Position numbers and translations under genes: made by a program
Notes under the pieces: model-generated
What the model was told of the DNA's origin: nothing
What the model saw: the letters and a program-made list of their open reading frames with translations, nothing else
The model's database searches: none
Shown here: piece by piece, positions 21,209 through 32,696 of the stretch
Layout: each line of letters opens with the position of its first letter
Position numbering within the stretch: the first letter of the stretch is position 1
Assembly: GCA_943736015.1 (NCBI GenBank)
Contig: OX031071.1
Coordinates: forward strand, 14,914,119 to 14,978,118
Direction of reading: 5' to 3'
DNA from: Tridacna crocea
Taxonomy: Eukaryota; Mollusca; Bivalvia; Cardiida; Cardiidae
DNA length: 64,000 nt

Positions 21209-21440
21209 TTAACCCTTTACCAAACAATCCCTGGTTTTTACGGCCCTTACATGGAAGCTTTCTGAAAACATTGTGGGAAAAGGAGAAAATGCTGGTAACC
21301 AGCATTTTCTCCTTTTCCCGCAATGTTTTCTACCCTGCTGGAAACAAATTTGAATTCTTGAATTACATTAGTTTTGTCGTCTGCAAAAAGTGCTTTCAAT
21401 TTGTACCAGCCTAAAATTTTGTTGTTTGGTAAAGAGTTAG
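21209..21440 (+). mobile_element. Hairpin MITE, subfamily A
   Basis: A complete copy with a near-perfect core. Confidence 0.88.
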
Positions 21441-21466
21441 ATTGAAAGCAAGTGTAGATGACAACA

Positions 21467-21625
21467 TTAACTCTTCACCAAATGACAAATTTATAGACTG
21501 GTCCAAATTAAAAGCGTTTGCAGTTGACAAAATAAATGTGACTGGGAAAAAAAAAGATATTTGCTTTAGGAAGGGTTGAAAAAATTGTGGAAAAAGAAGA
21601 AAAATGCTGGTTATCCAAATAGAAA
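21467..21625 (-). mobile_element. Hairpin MITE, truncated in the core
   Basis: The right arm and the first half of the hairpin are present; it stops at GCTGGTTA. Confidence 0.75.
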
Positions 21626-21949
21626 AGATTTGCATACGACAAAACTGATGTTATATCAAACGGTGTGATTAGCCTTCCATCTTTCACTAAAATCCAAAAC
21701 ATTCTGATTTTAATGATTTTTTCAGCATGTATATATCACCTTATTTAAGAACATGGATTCAAGACCAGACTGCATAATCTATGAAGTCTGATCTAAAACT
21801 ACACTGTATACAAGAGCACTATCCACAGCCTAAACCCCTGAAGGTAAATTTGTTTTGCAGTCTACCATCTCTGGAAAGTTGTAACAAGAAAGAATCTTGT
21901 TACTAGCAATTTCCCCTTTGCCCATGTTTATTCATATATTCAAACCACA

Positions 21950-22381
21950 CCATCCAAAGTTTTAATGACCCTCAGAAAAAAAAAAGACTTTAAAAAATAT
22001 CATGGGAAAAAGAGAAAACGCTGGAAATCAGCATTTTGTCCTTTTCTCACCATTTTTACTATCTCATAATGGACAAATGTGATCAGAAATAAGGCATCTT
22101 GAAATTGTCGTCTGCAAAAGCTTTCAATTTGGATAAGTCTAAAATTTTCTCATCTGGTTAACTCTTTACCACACGTGAAAAATTTAGACTGGTCCAAATT
22201 GAATGCATTTGCAGACGACAAAGGTGACTGAAAAATTGAAATTTGTTCTGGGAAGGGTAGAAAACACTGTGGGAAAAGGAGAAAATGCTGGTTACCAGCA
22301 TTTTCTCCTTTTCCAACAGTGTTTTCAAAACGCTTCTTTCTCAGAGACATCAAAAGTAGGAATTGTGTGGTAATGGGTTAA
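21950..22381. mobile_element. Degenerate forward copy plus intact reverse copy
   Basis: 21950-22161 is forward and diverged. 22158-22381 is reverse and well preserved. They share TTAA at 22158. Confidence 0.85.
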
Positions 22382-22550
22382 GAATTAAACCTTCGTATCA
22401 AACATCCTTACTTAACCATGTCTTTAAAATCCTCTTATGACAGAAAAAATTATCATTTAATTGACTACATAATTATAGTTTCATACACTTCCATGCAATG
22501 ATCAACAACTTTTTGTAGACTTAGAAGTAATATACTTTGCAAATATAACA

Positions 22551-22592
22551 ACAAGAAAGCCATGATGACCCTAGATCGCTCACCTGAATCTT
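22551..22592 (+). mobile_element. Truncated start of a pearl-like element
   Basis: AACAAGAAAGCCATGATGAC followed by CGCTCACCTG resembles the left end of the element at 23703; a MITE follows directly. Confidence 0.5.
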
Positions 22593-22599
22593 TGTATCT

Positions 22600-22966
22600 T
22601 TAACTCTTTATCAAACAACAAAATCTGGACCAGTCCAAATTGAAAGAATTTGCAGATGACAAAATAAATGTGAATCAAAAATTGAAACTTGATTTAGAAA
22701 GGGTAGAAAACATTTCGGGAAAAGGAGAAAATGCTGGTTACCAGCATTTTCTCCTTTTCCTACAATGTTTTCAAAAGGCTTCTATCTCAGGGTCGTAAAA
22801 ACCAGGGATTTGGGACCAGTCCAAATTGAAAGCATTTGCAGACGACAAAATAAATGTGAATCAAAAACTGAAACTTGATTTAGAAAGGGTGAGAAAAGGA
22901 CAAAGAAAAGGAAAAGGCTTCTATCTCAGGGTCATAAAAACCAGGGATTGTTTGGTAAAGGGTTAA
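22600..22966 (-). mobile_element. Hairpin MITE with partial tandem duplication
   Basis: A full copy runs to about 22808. From GGACCAGTCCAAATTGAAAG onward a second, core-depleted copy repeats the same right and left arms. Confidence 0.85.
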
Positions 22967-23048
22967 AAGGGGGAAAAAAGGGCCATTCTCTGGAAAAAGC
23001 ATTTCTATGATGTATTATACTAAGCAAGAGATCACAGAATCATAAATA

Positions 23049-23135
23049 CATATCAATAGGTGAGTGCAACACTATTCTAAGTGCCTGTACATTGTACAGG
23101 CACTTAGAATAGTGTTGCACTCACCTATCGATATG
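23049..23135. repeat. 87 bp near-perfect palindrome
   Basis: About 43 bases on each side of TACATTGTA are complementary with one visible mismatch (CATATCAAT against ATCGATATG). It contains AACACTATTCTAAGTGCCTG. Confidence 0.9.
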
Positions 23136-23185
23136 ATCCAAGTAGTCTAAAAACTGGCTGGATCATGAGGGTGAAAATTTACCTA

Positions 23186-23290
23186 AAGCCAGAGCTCCAC
23201 ATAAGGGCAAGTGATAGTATTCTAAATCAATTTCTTTTTCAAACCCTATGTTGTGGGTACGTCTCATTGAGACAGAGCAGGTCTCAATAT
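23186..23290. mobile_element. AGAGGGAGTGA-type MITE, half copy
   Basis: It runs from AGAGCTCCACATAAGG to the central CATTGAGAC, where a TTAA MITE begins. Confidence 0.7.
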
Positions 23291-23520
23291 TAATCCATTA
23301 CCACACAATCCCTACTTTTGACGTCCCTGAGGAGGGAGCCTTTAGAAAACATTGTGGGAAAAGGAGAAAATGCTGGTAACCAGCATTTTCTCCTTCTCCC
23401 ACAATGTTTTCCACCCTTCACTATACAATTTTCAAATTTTCAGTCACTTTTATTATCTTGTCTGCAAATGCTTTCGATTTGAAAAAACCTTAAAGTTTGT
23501 GTTGTTTGGTAATGAGTTAA
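23290..23520 (+). mobile_element. Hairpin MITE, subfamily A
   Basis: A complete copy with both TTAA ends. Confidence 0.9.
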
Positions 23521-23702
23521 GATTATCCGACACCAAAAGCACATATCACGAGCAACATTCTCCGTCTTAAAAAAAAAAAAAATTTTTTTTTTCTTATACA
23601 ATGAACACATGATCTACTTTTAAATCCAGGGTGACCAAGTTTTTGTCCAAGATATTAGCCACACAAGTATCTCTAATAAAGTTCCATGTGCAATTAACTG
23701 AA

Positions 23703-25351
23703 CAAGAGGGCCATGATGGCCCTGTATCGCTCCACTGGCTTTTTAACCCTTTACCACACAAATTGAAGTATTCATGACCATGACCATGAAAAACAATGAA
23801 GGCTGTCAGGCAGTACAAGCAGGTCATTTTCATTAGAATGAAAGGTAAAATCCTTGGAAAAATAAGCTGAATGATAGAAACCTTACTCTGAATTTATTAT
23901 TCACCTCATGTGAGCACAACTATTAGCATCTAAAAAATGAATAACACTTGAAAACAGAATATTTTCTATCAAAAAACTTAATGTCTAGCACCAATCATGT
24001 ATAAATGCAGTTTGATAATCAAGGGAGGTAAATAGTACCAAACTTTATCTTTCATAAAAAAGAGTTATTTCCCTTGATTAATGTATAAATTAAAGTGAGG
24101 CCATGTTAAACTTGTGATCCCTGGATGGAGCCAATTTTGACCCCAGACCTACAATATGAAACTAGAATGTGTGGTTACAAACACGAAGATTTTTGAATCT
24201 TGCCATAAAAAAAGCCCTGTACAACAAGTTTGCTCAATGAAAGGCCCTGTAAAATATGTGACCCATGAGACAGGTTTGTAAAGCCAATGTAAAACTTGTG
24301 ACCCCTGGGATGGGGTCAAACTTGACCCCCCAAAGTAAAAATTTTGGCCCTCTTGGTAGAAGCCCATTAGATAAAGCTACATGCAAATTTTGGTAGCCCT
24401 AGGCCTTATAGCTATGTACAAGTAGATTATTAAAGTTTCCCTATATAAGCCAATGCAAAACTTGTGATCCCCTGTGATGGGGGCTAAATTTGACCCCAGG
24501 GCTATACTTTTGGGCACCCTTGGTAGAGACCCCCTAGATAAAGCTACGAGCAAAATTTGATAGCCCTAGTCCTTATAGCTAGGTGCGACAAGATTTTGAA
24601 AGTTTTCCCTATATAAGCCCATGTAAAATTTGTTACCCCGTGGGGCAGGGCCAAATTTGACTCCTGGGCTATAAGTTGGAAACCCTTGGTAGAGGTCCAC
24701 TAGATAAAGCTACATGCCAAATTTGGTAGTCCTAGGCCCTATGGCAAGGTGGAAGAAGAATTTTGAAGTTCTCCCTATATAAACCCATGTAAAACTTGTT
24801 ACCCCCGGGGCTGGGCCAATTTTGACCCCAGGGCTATAATTTACACACTCTTGGTAGAGGTCCACTAAATGAAACAACATCCCAAATTTGGTAGCTCTAG
24901 GCCCTATGCCTAGGTAGAAGAGGAGTTTTAAAGTTCTCCCTAAATAAGCCCATGTAAAACTTGTGACCCCCGGGGCGGGGCCAATTTTGACCCCAGGGCT
25001 ATAATTTGAAGAAACTTGGTAGAGGTCCACTAGATAAAGCTACATGCCAAATTTGGTAGCTCTAGGCCTTACGGTTTCAGACAAGAAGATTTTCAAAGAT
25101 TTTCAAAATTTTTCAGTTTTGTTGCCATGGCAACCAGAGTTTTTGAAGGAATTAAATTCTTTCAAGAAATTTTGAAGAGGACCATGGCAGGATCATTTCT
25201 GTGAAGTTTCATCAAAATTGGATGGGTAGTTTCAGAGAAGAAGATGTTTAAAGAAAAAGTTAACGCACGGACGGACGCACGGACGCACGGACGGACGCAC
25301 GACGGACAACGGGCCATGACATAAGCCCGCTGGCCTTCGGCCAGTGGAGCT
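23703..25351 (+). mobile_element. Pearl/HINE-like element with GCTCCACTGGC ends
   Basis: A left hairpin GAGGGCCATGATGGCCCT precedes GCTCCACTGGC, and its inverse GCCAGTGGAGC lies at 25341-25351. The core from about 24.2 kb has five or six units of about 170-180 bp, each with AAACTTGTGACCCC, TTTGACCCCAGGGCTATA and TAGATAAAGCTACATG. A GGACGCAC microsatellite lies near the right end. An A-MITE left-end scrap (TTAACCCTTTACCACACAA) sits at about 23743. Confidence 0.7.
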
Positions 25352-25610
25352 AAAAATGGCCTACTGCGCACAATTATGTTTCTCTGACACAGTGACCTAT
25401 TTTTTAACCAGAGGTATACATAAAGGTATTTGTTCAAAATAATTTCCTGGCATTTTTACCACACTATACCATCACTTGCCTGAAAATAGGGCCTCTACAG
25501 TGTAGTGTACCCATGGTTTTAAGCTGTTAACCAACCCTTAAAGTGCTGAATTAATACACGTGACATTTTTAGATAGGAAATAGATCTGAAAAATTGCTGT
25601 ATCAAGGGTT

Positions 25611-25624
25611 CCCCCCCCCCCCCC
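25611..25624. repeat. Poly-C run
   Basis: A run of 14 C residues beside a palindromic repeat. Confidence 0.9.
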
Positions 25625-25634
25625 GAATATGTAA

Positions 25635-25710
25635 TGAAATAGTAGACAGTGTAGAGCAAGATCAGACTGCATGTACTGTGCAGTCTGATCTTGCTCTACA
25701 CTGTCAACAA
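25635..25710. mobile_element. GTGTAGAGC-type perfect palindrome
   Basis: GACAGTGTAGAGCAAGATCA and its inverse flank a short CATGTACTGT centre. Confidence 0.8.
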
Positions 25711-25798
25711 AAACAAGTTAAGTTGGTTCCAGCGCATTCAGAGTTAACCTACTTCATTGACCATGGTAACATTGACCATGGTAATCACCTGGTATCAG

Positions 25799-26142
25799 TC
25801 ACCCCTAATATATTTTGAGAAAACACTTTCTAACAAAATCTCATGTGAAATTGGCTTGGACTGCACAGTAACCACACCGTTTCAAAACCTATTTTTAAAC
25901 TGGGCGCATAACTACATGTATATTCTCTACGCAAGCACTCTGATAATTATCATGAGCCCTGGACTGAAAAGGCGTATCTTTCATCCCTAATATATTTTGA
26001 GAAACACTTTCTAACAAAATACCATGTGAAATTGTCTTGGACTGCAGAGTAACCACACTCTTTCAAAACCTATTTTTAAACTGGACTCATATTTGTATTC
26101 CCTATGATGATTGTCATGAGCCCTGGACTGAAAAGGAGTATC
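25799..26142 (+). repeat. Tandem duplication, two units of about 160-185 bp
   Basis: CCCTAATATATTTTGAGAAA starts both units and CATGAGCCCTGGACTGAAAA ends both. The second unit has small deletions. Confidence 0.85.
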
Positions 26143-26146
26143 GTGT

Positions 26147-26368
26147 TTAACCCTTTACCACACTATGACAACTTTTGACAACCCTGAGAAAGAATTCTTT
26201 TGACAATATTTTTGGAAAAGGAGAAAATGCTGGTAAACAGCATTTTCTCCTTTTTCCACAATATTTTCTACCCTGTCAAAGAAAAATTGTGCTATCTGGG
26301 CCACTTTGAAGTTGTCTACAAATGCTTTTGATTTGGTCTAAAATTTTGCTGTGTGGTAAGGGGTTGAT
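26147..26368 (+). mobile_element. Hairpin MITE, subfamily A
   Basis: A full copy; the core has a few mismatches. Confidence 0.86.
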
Positions 26369-26814
26369 ACATTTACAATATGAACATTCTACCTAAGTTT
26401 CGTGTGCATCAGACATAAAATAGGACCTCTTGTGTGCACAAAAAGATGGAAACTGATACCATGTACTGGACATATCACGATCACAGTAAAGCCTGCCTTC
26501 AATACTGCTTGCCAAGATGAACTAAAATCCAGCTTACAACCCTGTCAAGCCAAAGTTCTAACATTAAGTATAAATGCCATACTTAGTTTTGAAAAAGGAA
26601 AATAAAACTTGTAATAAATTAAAAACAACAATATTCAACAGCCTATTAAAAGTTTTAAAGTAAAGTAAAATAAAGTTTGTCTTTACTATATAAATATACG
26701 ATTTCAGTAGCAACAAACTGCAAGAACTTTATTGTTTATAGAAAATATTTCAGGTTTTCTTTCACTCCGATATCAATTTAAAAAATTGCATTGCTTGGCT
26801 CACTTTTTTAACAT

Positions 26815-27043
26815 TTAACCCTTTACCCCATAAGGTATTTCTATGGTATCTCTAATTGACCCTAAATAACAGCAAGGATGAAGCTGTTTCGTATGTTTAT
26901 ATGACACCTTTTGATAGCATAGAAAACATTGTGGCAAAAGGTGAAATTGCTCGTCACGCGCAATTTCACCTTTTGCCACAATGTTTTCCAAAGGTTCCTA
27001 CAAGCAATGCATAGAAATGAGTATCTATGGAGTAAAGGGTTAA
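26815..27043 (+). mobile_element. Hairpin MITE, subfamily B
   Basis: A complete copy with core AAAAGGTGAAATTGCTCGTC and ends TTAACCCTTTACCCC and GGAGTAAAGGGTTAA. Confidence 0.92.
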
Positions 27044-27177
27044 ACCTTTTTTTTCCTCTTTTTCCATTTACAATTCTGTTCTGTTGCTATATCTTTTAAA
27101 TAATTATTAATAAATAAATAAACAAAACATAAACAAAAAATCAACATAACTAAAAGAAAACAACATCTTACAGCCCT

Positions 27178-27530
27178 AACACTCTTTACCAGACATAAAA
27201 AATTTAACGCTTGTCCACTTTGAAAGCATTTGCTGACAAAAATTTAATGGGGTTCAAAGAAGTGAATTTGTCGCTTTTTAAGGGGAAGAAAACAGTATTG
27301 GTAAGGGCATATTTTCACCTTTTCTAATAAGAGCATTTTTCTTCTTGATTGATAAAACACAAGATTGTTTGGTAAAGGAATAAAATAAGAGACAAGGGTA
27401 TGTATTAGCCTTTTACAAAATGACAAAACTTTAGACTTGCCCATATTGAAAGTTATTTTTCCCACAATATTTTCAAAAGACCTATTTCTCAGGGTCGTTA
27501 AAAGTCTGGATTGTGTGGTAAGGGTTAACC
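27178..27530 (-). mobile_element. Two decayed hairpin MITEs
   Basis: 27178-27385 has a broken hairpin. 27408-27530 lacks most of the core but keeps both ends. Confidence 0.65.
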
Positions 27531-27692
27531 AAACTATACCCTGCCTGTCTTGATAAATAAATCTGTCTGTCTCTATAACCAATATTTAAGAGGTACAACT
27601 CCGTAATTTTAAGAGATAAATGTAGGTCTACTGTCAAAAAAAAAAACAAACAGTTACAGTTTCATCTTGTAGAGTCAAGTAAAATAGTAAAA

Positions 27693-27895
27693 TTAATCCT
27701 TTCCAAAATAGTCCTGCTTAGAAGGATCCCTGGGAGAGACAGCATTGGGAGAAAAGGAGAAAATAATGGTAATTAGCATTTTCTCTTTTAACCACATATC
27801 TCTCACCTTTTTAAAATAGTATTCCATCATTTGAAACAGATTTGTTTGTGGTTTGCATGTTTTCAACGCTGACATCCCTATAATGTTGTTTGCTG
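27693..27895 (+). mobile_element. Degenerate hairpin MITE
   Basis: Left end and core are recognisable; the right arm is uncertain. Confidence 0.5.
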
Positions 27896-28039
27896 AAGAT
27901 GGCTTCAAACACATGGAAATGGATGAATATGCTGAAAATTTTCTCCTTTCCTTATGTTTTCTCCCCTTCAAATGAAATCCAGGTATTCAAACTCAATTTA
28001 TAATCTCTACCACGTTTCAAATTAAAGCATTCACTTGAT

Positions 28040-28229
28040 AGAGCTCCAGATAAAAGGGAGTGATGTCATTCTAAATCTGTCCTTTCTCTAACAAACCCTA
28101 TGTTGTGGGTACTCATTAGAATCGTCTCGATAAGACGATTCTAATGAGCATCCATAATATAGGGTTTGGTGGAGAATAATTCACACTTTCTATTTTGAAT
28201 TCAAATCACTCCCTCTATATGAAGCTCCA
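28040..28229. mobile_element. AGAGGGAGTGA-type palindromic MITE
   Basis: A full palindrome whose centre, ATTAGAATCGTCTCGATAAG followed by ACGATTCTAAT, is nearly loop-free. Confidence 0.85.
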
Positions 28230-28379
28230 ACTTGACATAGAAAATATGACATCTTTAACGTAATCTTTTTGTAGTGGTAAAAATCATTGTGGTAAAAAGG
28301 AGCTGCTTGCAAGCATGATCCCAAAAGCAAATCTCTCAGAAGATTATGCTGCCTCCTAGTCATTGTCCTGCAATGCTTT

Positions 28380-28605
28380 TTAACCCTTTCCCAAATGACA
28401 AATTTTAGAATGCCCCAAACTCAAAGTGTTTGCAGATGACAATTTTGAATTTGATGAGAATGGCAGAAAGTTTTCTGATAGGCTAGAAAACACTGTGGGA
28501 AAAGGAGAAATTGCTCGTTACGAGCAATTTCTCCTTTTCTCACAGTCTTTTCTATAGTCTTGTACTGCAGACACTTAAAAACCTGGGCTTGTTTGGGAGA
28601 GTTAA
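28380..28605 (-). mobile_element. Hairpin MITE, subfamily C
   Basis: A complete copy with core GAGAAATTGCTCGTTACGAG. Confidence 0.9.
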
Positions 28606-29101
28606 AAACAGTCTTCATCAGGGTTCAAAGAGCAGATGGATATTTTGACAAAAGAATTAAAGAAACTTATTCATTTTGTCCCTCTTGTACCCAACAGAAA
28701 AACTTGTTTCATACAGAACAAAACCGAAAGCCTTTTCTCAACAAACTGCCTCCTTAGACCCATAGTTACTGCAATAATCTAAAGGTCAAGGTCATTCTGG
28801 GAATTCATTATAAAGACAGGTCATTCTGATTAGATAAGGGATCTTATTGATTTGGGTATGCAAATTATATGATATGTAAATGGCAAACATATGCTTTACT
28901 AAACAAAAAAAAATAAGAGTAAGAAAGAAAACATTGTGAGAAACGAGAAAATTGCTCCTTTTCAGCTTTTTCCATATTTTTTTTTTTTACGTCTCCTGGT
29001 TTTTAAAATATGGATTTGTTTTGAAAGGGGATAATCTAAGTTCAAACATATTTCAAATGTAACATCTTTCAAGCAAAACAACTCACCAAACAAACCCTTG
29101 A

Positions 29102-29518
29102 TTAAACTCTTTACCAGACAACAAAATTTTGGACTAGTCCAAATTGGAAGCATTTGTAGATGACAAAATAGATGTCACCCAAAAACTAAAATCTGATTTG
29201 GAAAGGGTAGAAAAAATAGTGAGAAAAGGAGAAAATGCTGGTTATCAGCATTTTCTCCTTTTCCCACAAAGTTTTCAAAAGGCTTCTTTCTCAGGGTCGT
29301 TCAAAGTCAGGATTGTGTGGTAAACATTTAATGACCCTTGGGAATAGGACCACAGAAAACTGAGAAAAAGCCTCTTGACCAACGTTTTCTCATTTCCCAA
29401 CAATGTTTTTATTCCTTTCCATGGCCAGTCTCAACAAATGAGTTTGATTTAATTTGCCATCTGTTAATGCTGACAATTTGGACAAGTCCAACATTTTGTT
29501 GTAAGGTAATGAGTTCAT
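29102..29518. mobile_element. Reverse and forward hairpin MITEs sharing TTAA
   Basis: 29102-29331 is reverse with a good core. 29328-29518 is forward and diverged. Confidence 0.8.
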
Positions 29519-29618
29519 AAAACTTTGTAACTGAAACGAGATATGCATGGTTCCAAACATTAGCCTCATGTAAAAAGCCAACACTTTGGCCCTTTCTTGA
29601 TATGGTGAAAAAACCAAT

Positions 29619-29860
29619 TTGTTACCCATCCCCAAAGAAGGGACCAACTGGGAATTCTGTGCATCAATTAAATGAAAACAGATCAATGATAGTGCAGGTC
29701 GGTGTAAGTTGATAATTCGACAATAACTGTATAAAAAGTTACAACAACCACTTCTTATTAAAGCGAAAATTCACGCAGTCTGACCAGGGTTGGCACTTTT
29801 CACAGTTCGCACTTTTCGCATTTCCCAGAAAGTCCCTTTTTGCGTGATGGGTCACATTTA
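29619..29860. mobile_element. TGTGACCCATCA-type repeat
   Basis: The right end reads AAGTCCCTTTTTGCGTGATG then GGTCACATTT. The interior shares GAAAACAGAT and GATAGTGCAGGTC with the copy at 38.4 kb. Confidence 0.65.
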
Positions 29861-29951
29861 ATATTGGCCCAGGATAACTGTGCATATGGGGGAACACTGT
29901 ATGATCCATAACAGAGATATCAGCAAGATATTTTCTCTTGAACTTTATCAG

Positions 29952-30168
29952 TGTCAGTCTTTACCTAACAACAGAATTTTAGATAGTCAAAATTGAAAGC
30001 ATTTGCAGACATAACTCAATTAATGACTTCTATCTTTGTTAAGGTAGAAAACGTTGTATTAAAAGGAGAAAATGCTGGTTACCAGTATTTTCTCTTTTTC
30101 ACATGATGTTTTCAAAAGCCTTCTTCCTCTGGGTTGTTAGAACTTGGATTTGTATGGTTAAGGGTTAA
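29952..30168 (-). mobile_element. Hairpin MITE, subfamily A
   Basis: Slightly diverged core, intact left-arm end. Confidence 0.8.
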
Positions 30169-30240
30169 CTCTAAACAATGTGACAAAATTTAAGACATCT
30201 GAATTTGGTGAGATTTATTTCTGAGTCATAAAAACAATGT

Positions 30241-30475
30241 TTAACTACTTACCACACAATGCCGACTTTTGACGCTCCTGGAAAAGAAGCCTTTTGAAAA
30301 CATTGTGGGAATAGAAGAAAATGCTGGTTGCTGGTTACAAGCATTTTCTTCTATTCCCACAATGTTTTTCTACACTTTTCAAATTAACTTTCAATTTTTT
30401 CAGGCATGTTTATTTTGTCGTCTGCAACTGCTTTCAATTTGGACAAGTCTAAAATTTTGTTGTTTGGTAAAAAAG
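30241..30475 (+). mobile_element. Hairpin MITE with 8-base insertion in the centre
   Basis: The centre reads GCTGGTTGCTGGTTACAAGC, giving the hairpin a loop that other copies lack. Confidence 0.85.
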
Positions 30476-30519
30476 ATGAACATATTGGTTACCAGCATGT
30501 CTACATTTTTTTTAATGCG

Positions 30520-30966
30520 TTAACCTTCAACCACACAATTCCAAGGTTTAACGATCCTAAGAATGAAGCCTAGTGAAAACATTGTAGGAAAAAGGAGAAA
30601 ATGCTAGTAACCAGCATTTTCTCCTTTCCCAAAATGTTTTCTACCCTTCTGAAACAAATTTCAATTTTTCAGTCACATTCCCTTTGTCATCTGCAACTGC
30701 TTTCAATTTGGAAAAATCTAAACTTTTGTCATTTGGTAAAGAGTTAACCTTTTACTGCACAATTCCAAGGTTTAACCACTCTGACAAAGACAGCGTTTGA
30801 AAACATGACGGGAAAAGGAAAATATAGTGTTATAAGCATTTTCTGCTTTTCCTACAATGTTTTCTATCCTATCAAAGACAAATCATTTGCACTACATTTG
30901 ATATGTTACCTGCAAATACTCTTAATGCAAACAAGTTCAAAACTCTGGCACTTAGAACAGGGTTAA
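30520..30966 (+). mobile_element. Two tandem hairpin MITEs
   Basis: The copies 30520-30747 and 30744-30966 share TTAA and orientation, and both carry a related left arm (CACAATTCCAAGGTTTAAC). Confidence 0.82.
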
Positions 30967-31134
30967 CTCATGGTAACAAACACATGTCTTCCTACATCCA
31001 TCATAATATAGGTTGTTGTATTCAACAAAGTATGTTTACCCACAGTTTACCCTGAGCAAACAATATTCTTTCACTCTTCTTTACTTATCCAAACTAGAGC
31101 ATATGCAGACCACAAATTTGAAAGTGATAACATG

Positions 31135-31363
31135 AACCCTTTCCCAAACAATCCCTGGTTTTTACCGGTTAGGAATAGAAGACTTTTGAAAACATTGTGT
31201 GAAAAGGAGAAAATGCTGGTAACCAACATTTTCTCCTTTTCCTAAAATGTTTTCTACCCTATCATATAGAAAAATCATCTCTTTAGCAACTGTCAATTTG
31301 TCATCTGAAAGTTGCTTTCAATATTTGGTCAGGTCCAAAATTTGCCATTTGGGAAAGGGTTGA
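31135..31363 (+). mobile_element. Hairpin MITE, subfamily D
   Basis: Left arm CCCTTTCCCAAACAATCCCT with a TTTTTACCGGTTAGGAATAG segment; the same type lies at 60882. Confidence 0.85.
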
Positions 31364-31495
31364 ACCGAAGTTCTTTGATAGTGAAGGAAACACAGTGGAA
31401 AAAAGGAAAAATACTGATTACCAGTATTTTCACTTATTCTGACCTTGTTTTCGAAAGCCTTCTTCTTCAGGGTCAGTAGAATTCAAGATTAAATG
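31360..31495 (-). mobile_element. Hairpin MITE fragment
   Basis: A diverged core and left arm adjoin the D copy. Confidence 0.6.
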
Positions 31496-31624
31496 GTCTC
31501 TAAATGGGCCTGGTAATTACCCATCACACATCTCGAGAGAGGTTTTTATTTGCAATTTTGAGAACATCCATGTAAATATAGAGAAACACTTTTGAAAAGA
31601 TTGTGACAAGAGGATAAATTGTCC

Positions 31625-31797
31625 AGAATGTGCAGTCTGATCTTGGATCTGCATCATCCAGAAAAAAACTCATCTAATCTAATTTCAAAAATCTTCTGAT
31701 GGGACAGTTTAGATCACAGATCAGACTGCACATTCTGTGCAGTCTGATCTTGATCTACTCTGTCCACAAAATGTCAGTGAGTCATACCGAGGGTTAA
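31625..31797. mobile_element. GTGTAGATC-type palindromic repeat
   Basis: Inverted segments GATCAGACTGCACATTCTGT and GCAGTCTGATCTTGATCTAC are flanked by AATGTCAGTGAGTCATACC. Confidence 0.7.
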
Positions 31798-31997
31798 AAG
31801 AGTTTGTCAATGACAGCTTGTGTCATTACATTACATAAAGCGTGTGTAAGGAAAAACAGGGGTCTTGTGAGGAAAAAGTGACTATGGAGTGGATCTGATC
31901 AGACCATACAAGAAGTGGAAAAGTAATCTGCCTCCACACTAACGTAAGAAGTTAAAGTGTAAATCCAAATCAAACAAACAAGCTATGGGTTACAGTT

Positions 31998-32460
31998 TTA
32001 ACTCCAAAAACATTAGCAGAGGACAAAATCAACTATCTGTCAAATAAGTGGATTTGTCTCGAAGAAAGGGTAGACAACATTTGCAGAAAAAGGAGAAAAT
32101 GCTGATAACCACCATTTTTCCCCATATTAATGTGTAACTAACAAAAATTTAGACATTCCAAAATTGAAAGCAATTACAGACAACAGATTCAGTGTAGCTC
32201 AAATCATACTATTTCTATCTATATGGACTAAAAACAATGCGGAAAAAAAAGAAAATAATGGCTACCAGCATTTTCTTCTTTTTCCCTTATGTTTTGAAAA
32301 GTCTGCCTCAAAGGATGACTTCTATCTTTGATAGGGTAGAAAACATTGTGAGAAAAGGAGAAAATGCTGCTAACCAGCATTTTCTCCTTTTACTTCAATG
32401 TTTTCAAAAGCCTTCCTCAGGGTTATTTTAACTCAGTTTTGTACAGTAAGGGGCTAGCAT
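31998..32460 (-). mobile_element. Cluster of three diverged hairpin MITEs
   Basis: Three reverse copies (about 31998-32128, 32130-32315, 32315-32460). The third has the best core. Confidence 0.65.
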
Positions 32461-32467
32461 GACTTTC

Positions 32468-32696
32468 AAATCCCTGTATCACACAATATCAAGTTTTAAT
32501 GACCCTGAGAAGTAGGCCTTTGGAAAACATTGTGGAAAAAAAGGAGAAAATGCTGGTATCAGCATTTTCTCGTTTTGCCTCAATGCTTTCTAAACTTTAT
32601 GATTCAAATCCCATTGTTGTGCAATATAAATTTTGTCCTCTGCAAGTCCTTCCAAATAAAACCCGTCTAACATGTTGTCATTTGGGAGAGTTAAAA
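32468..32696 (+). mobile_element. Hairpin MITE, subfamily A
   Basis: Diverged but full length. Confidence 0.78.

Noticed and set aside
24710-25030. Open frame of 106 codons with GVKIGPAPGVTSFTW repeats
   Set aside because: It is the tandem core of a pearl-like element read in one frame; unit repetition explains the repeated peptide.
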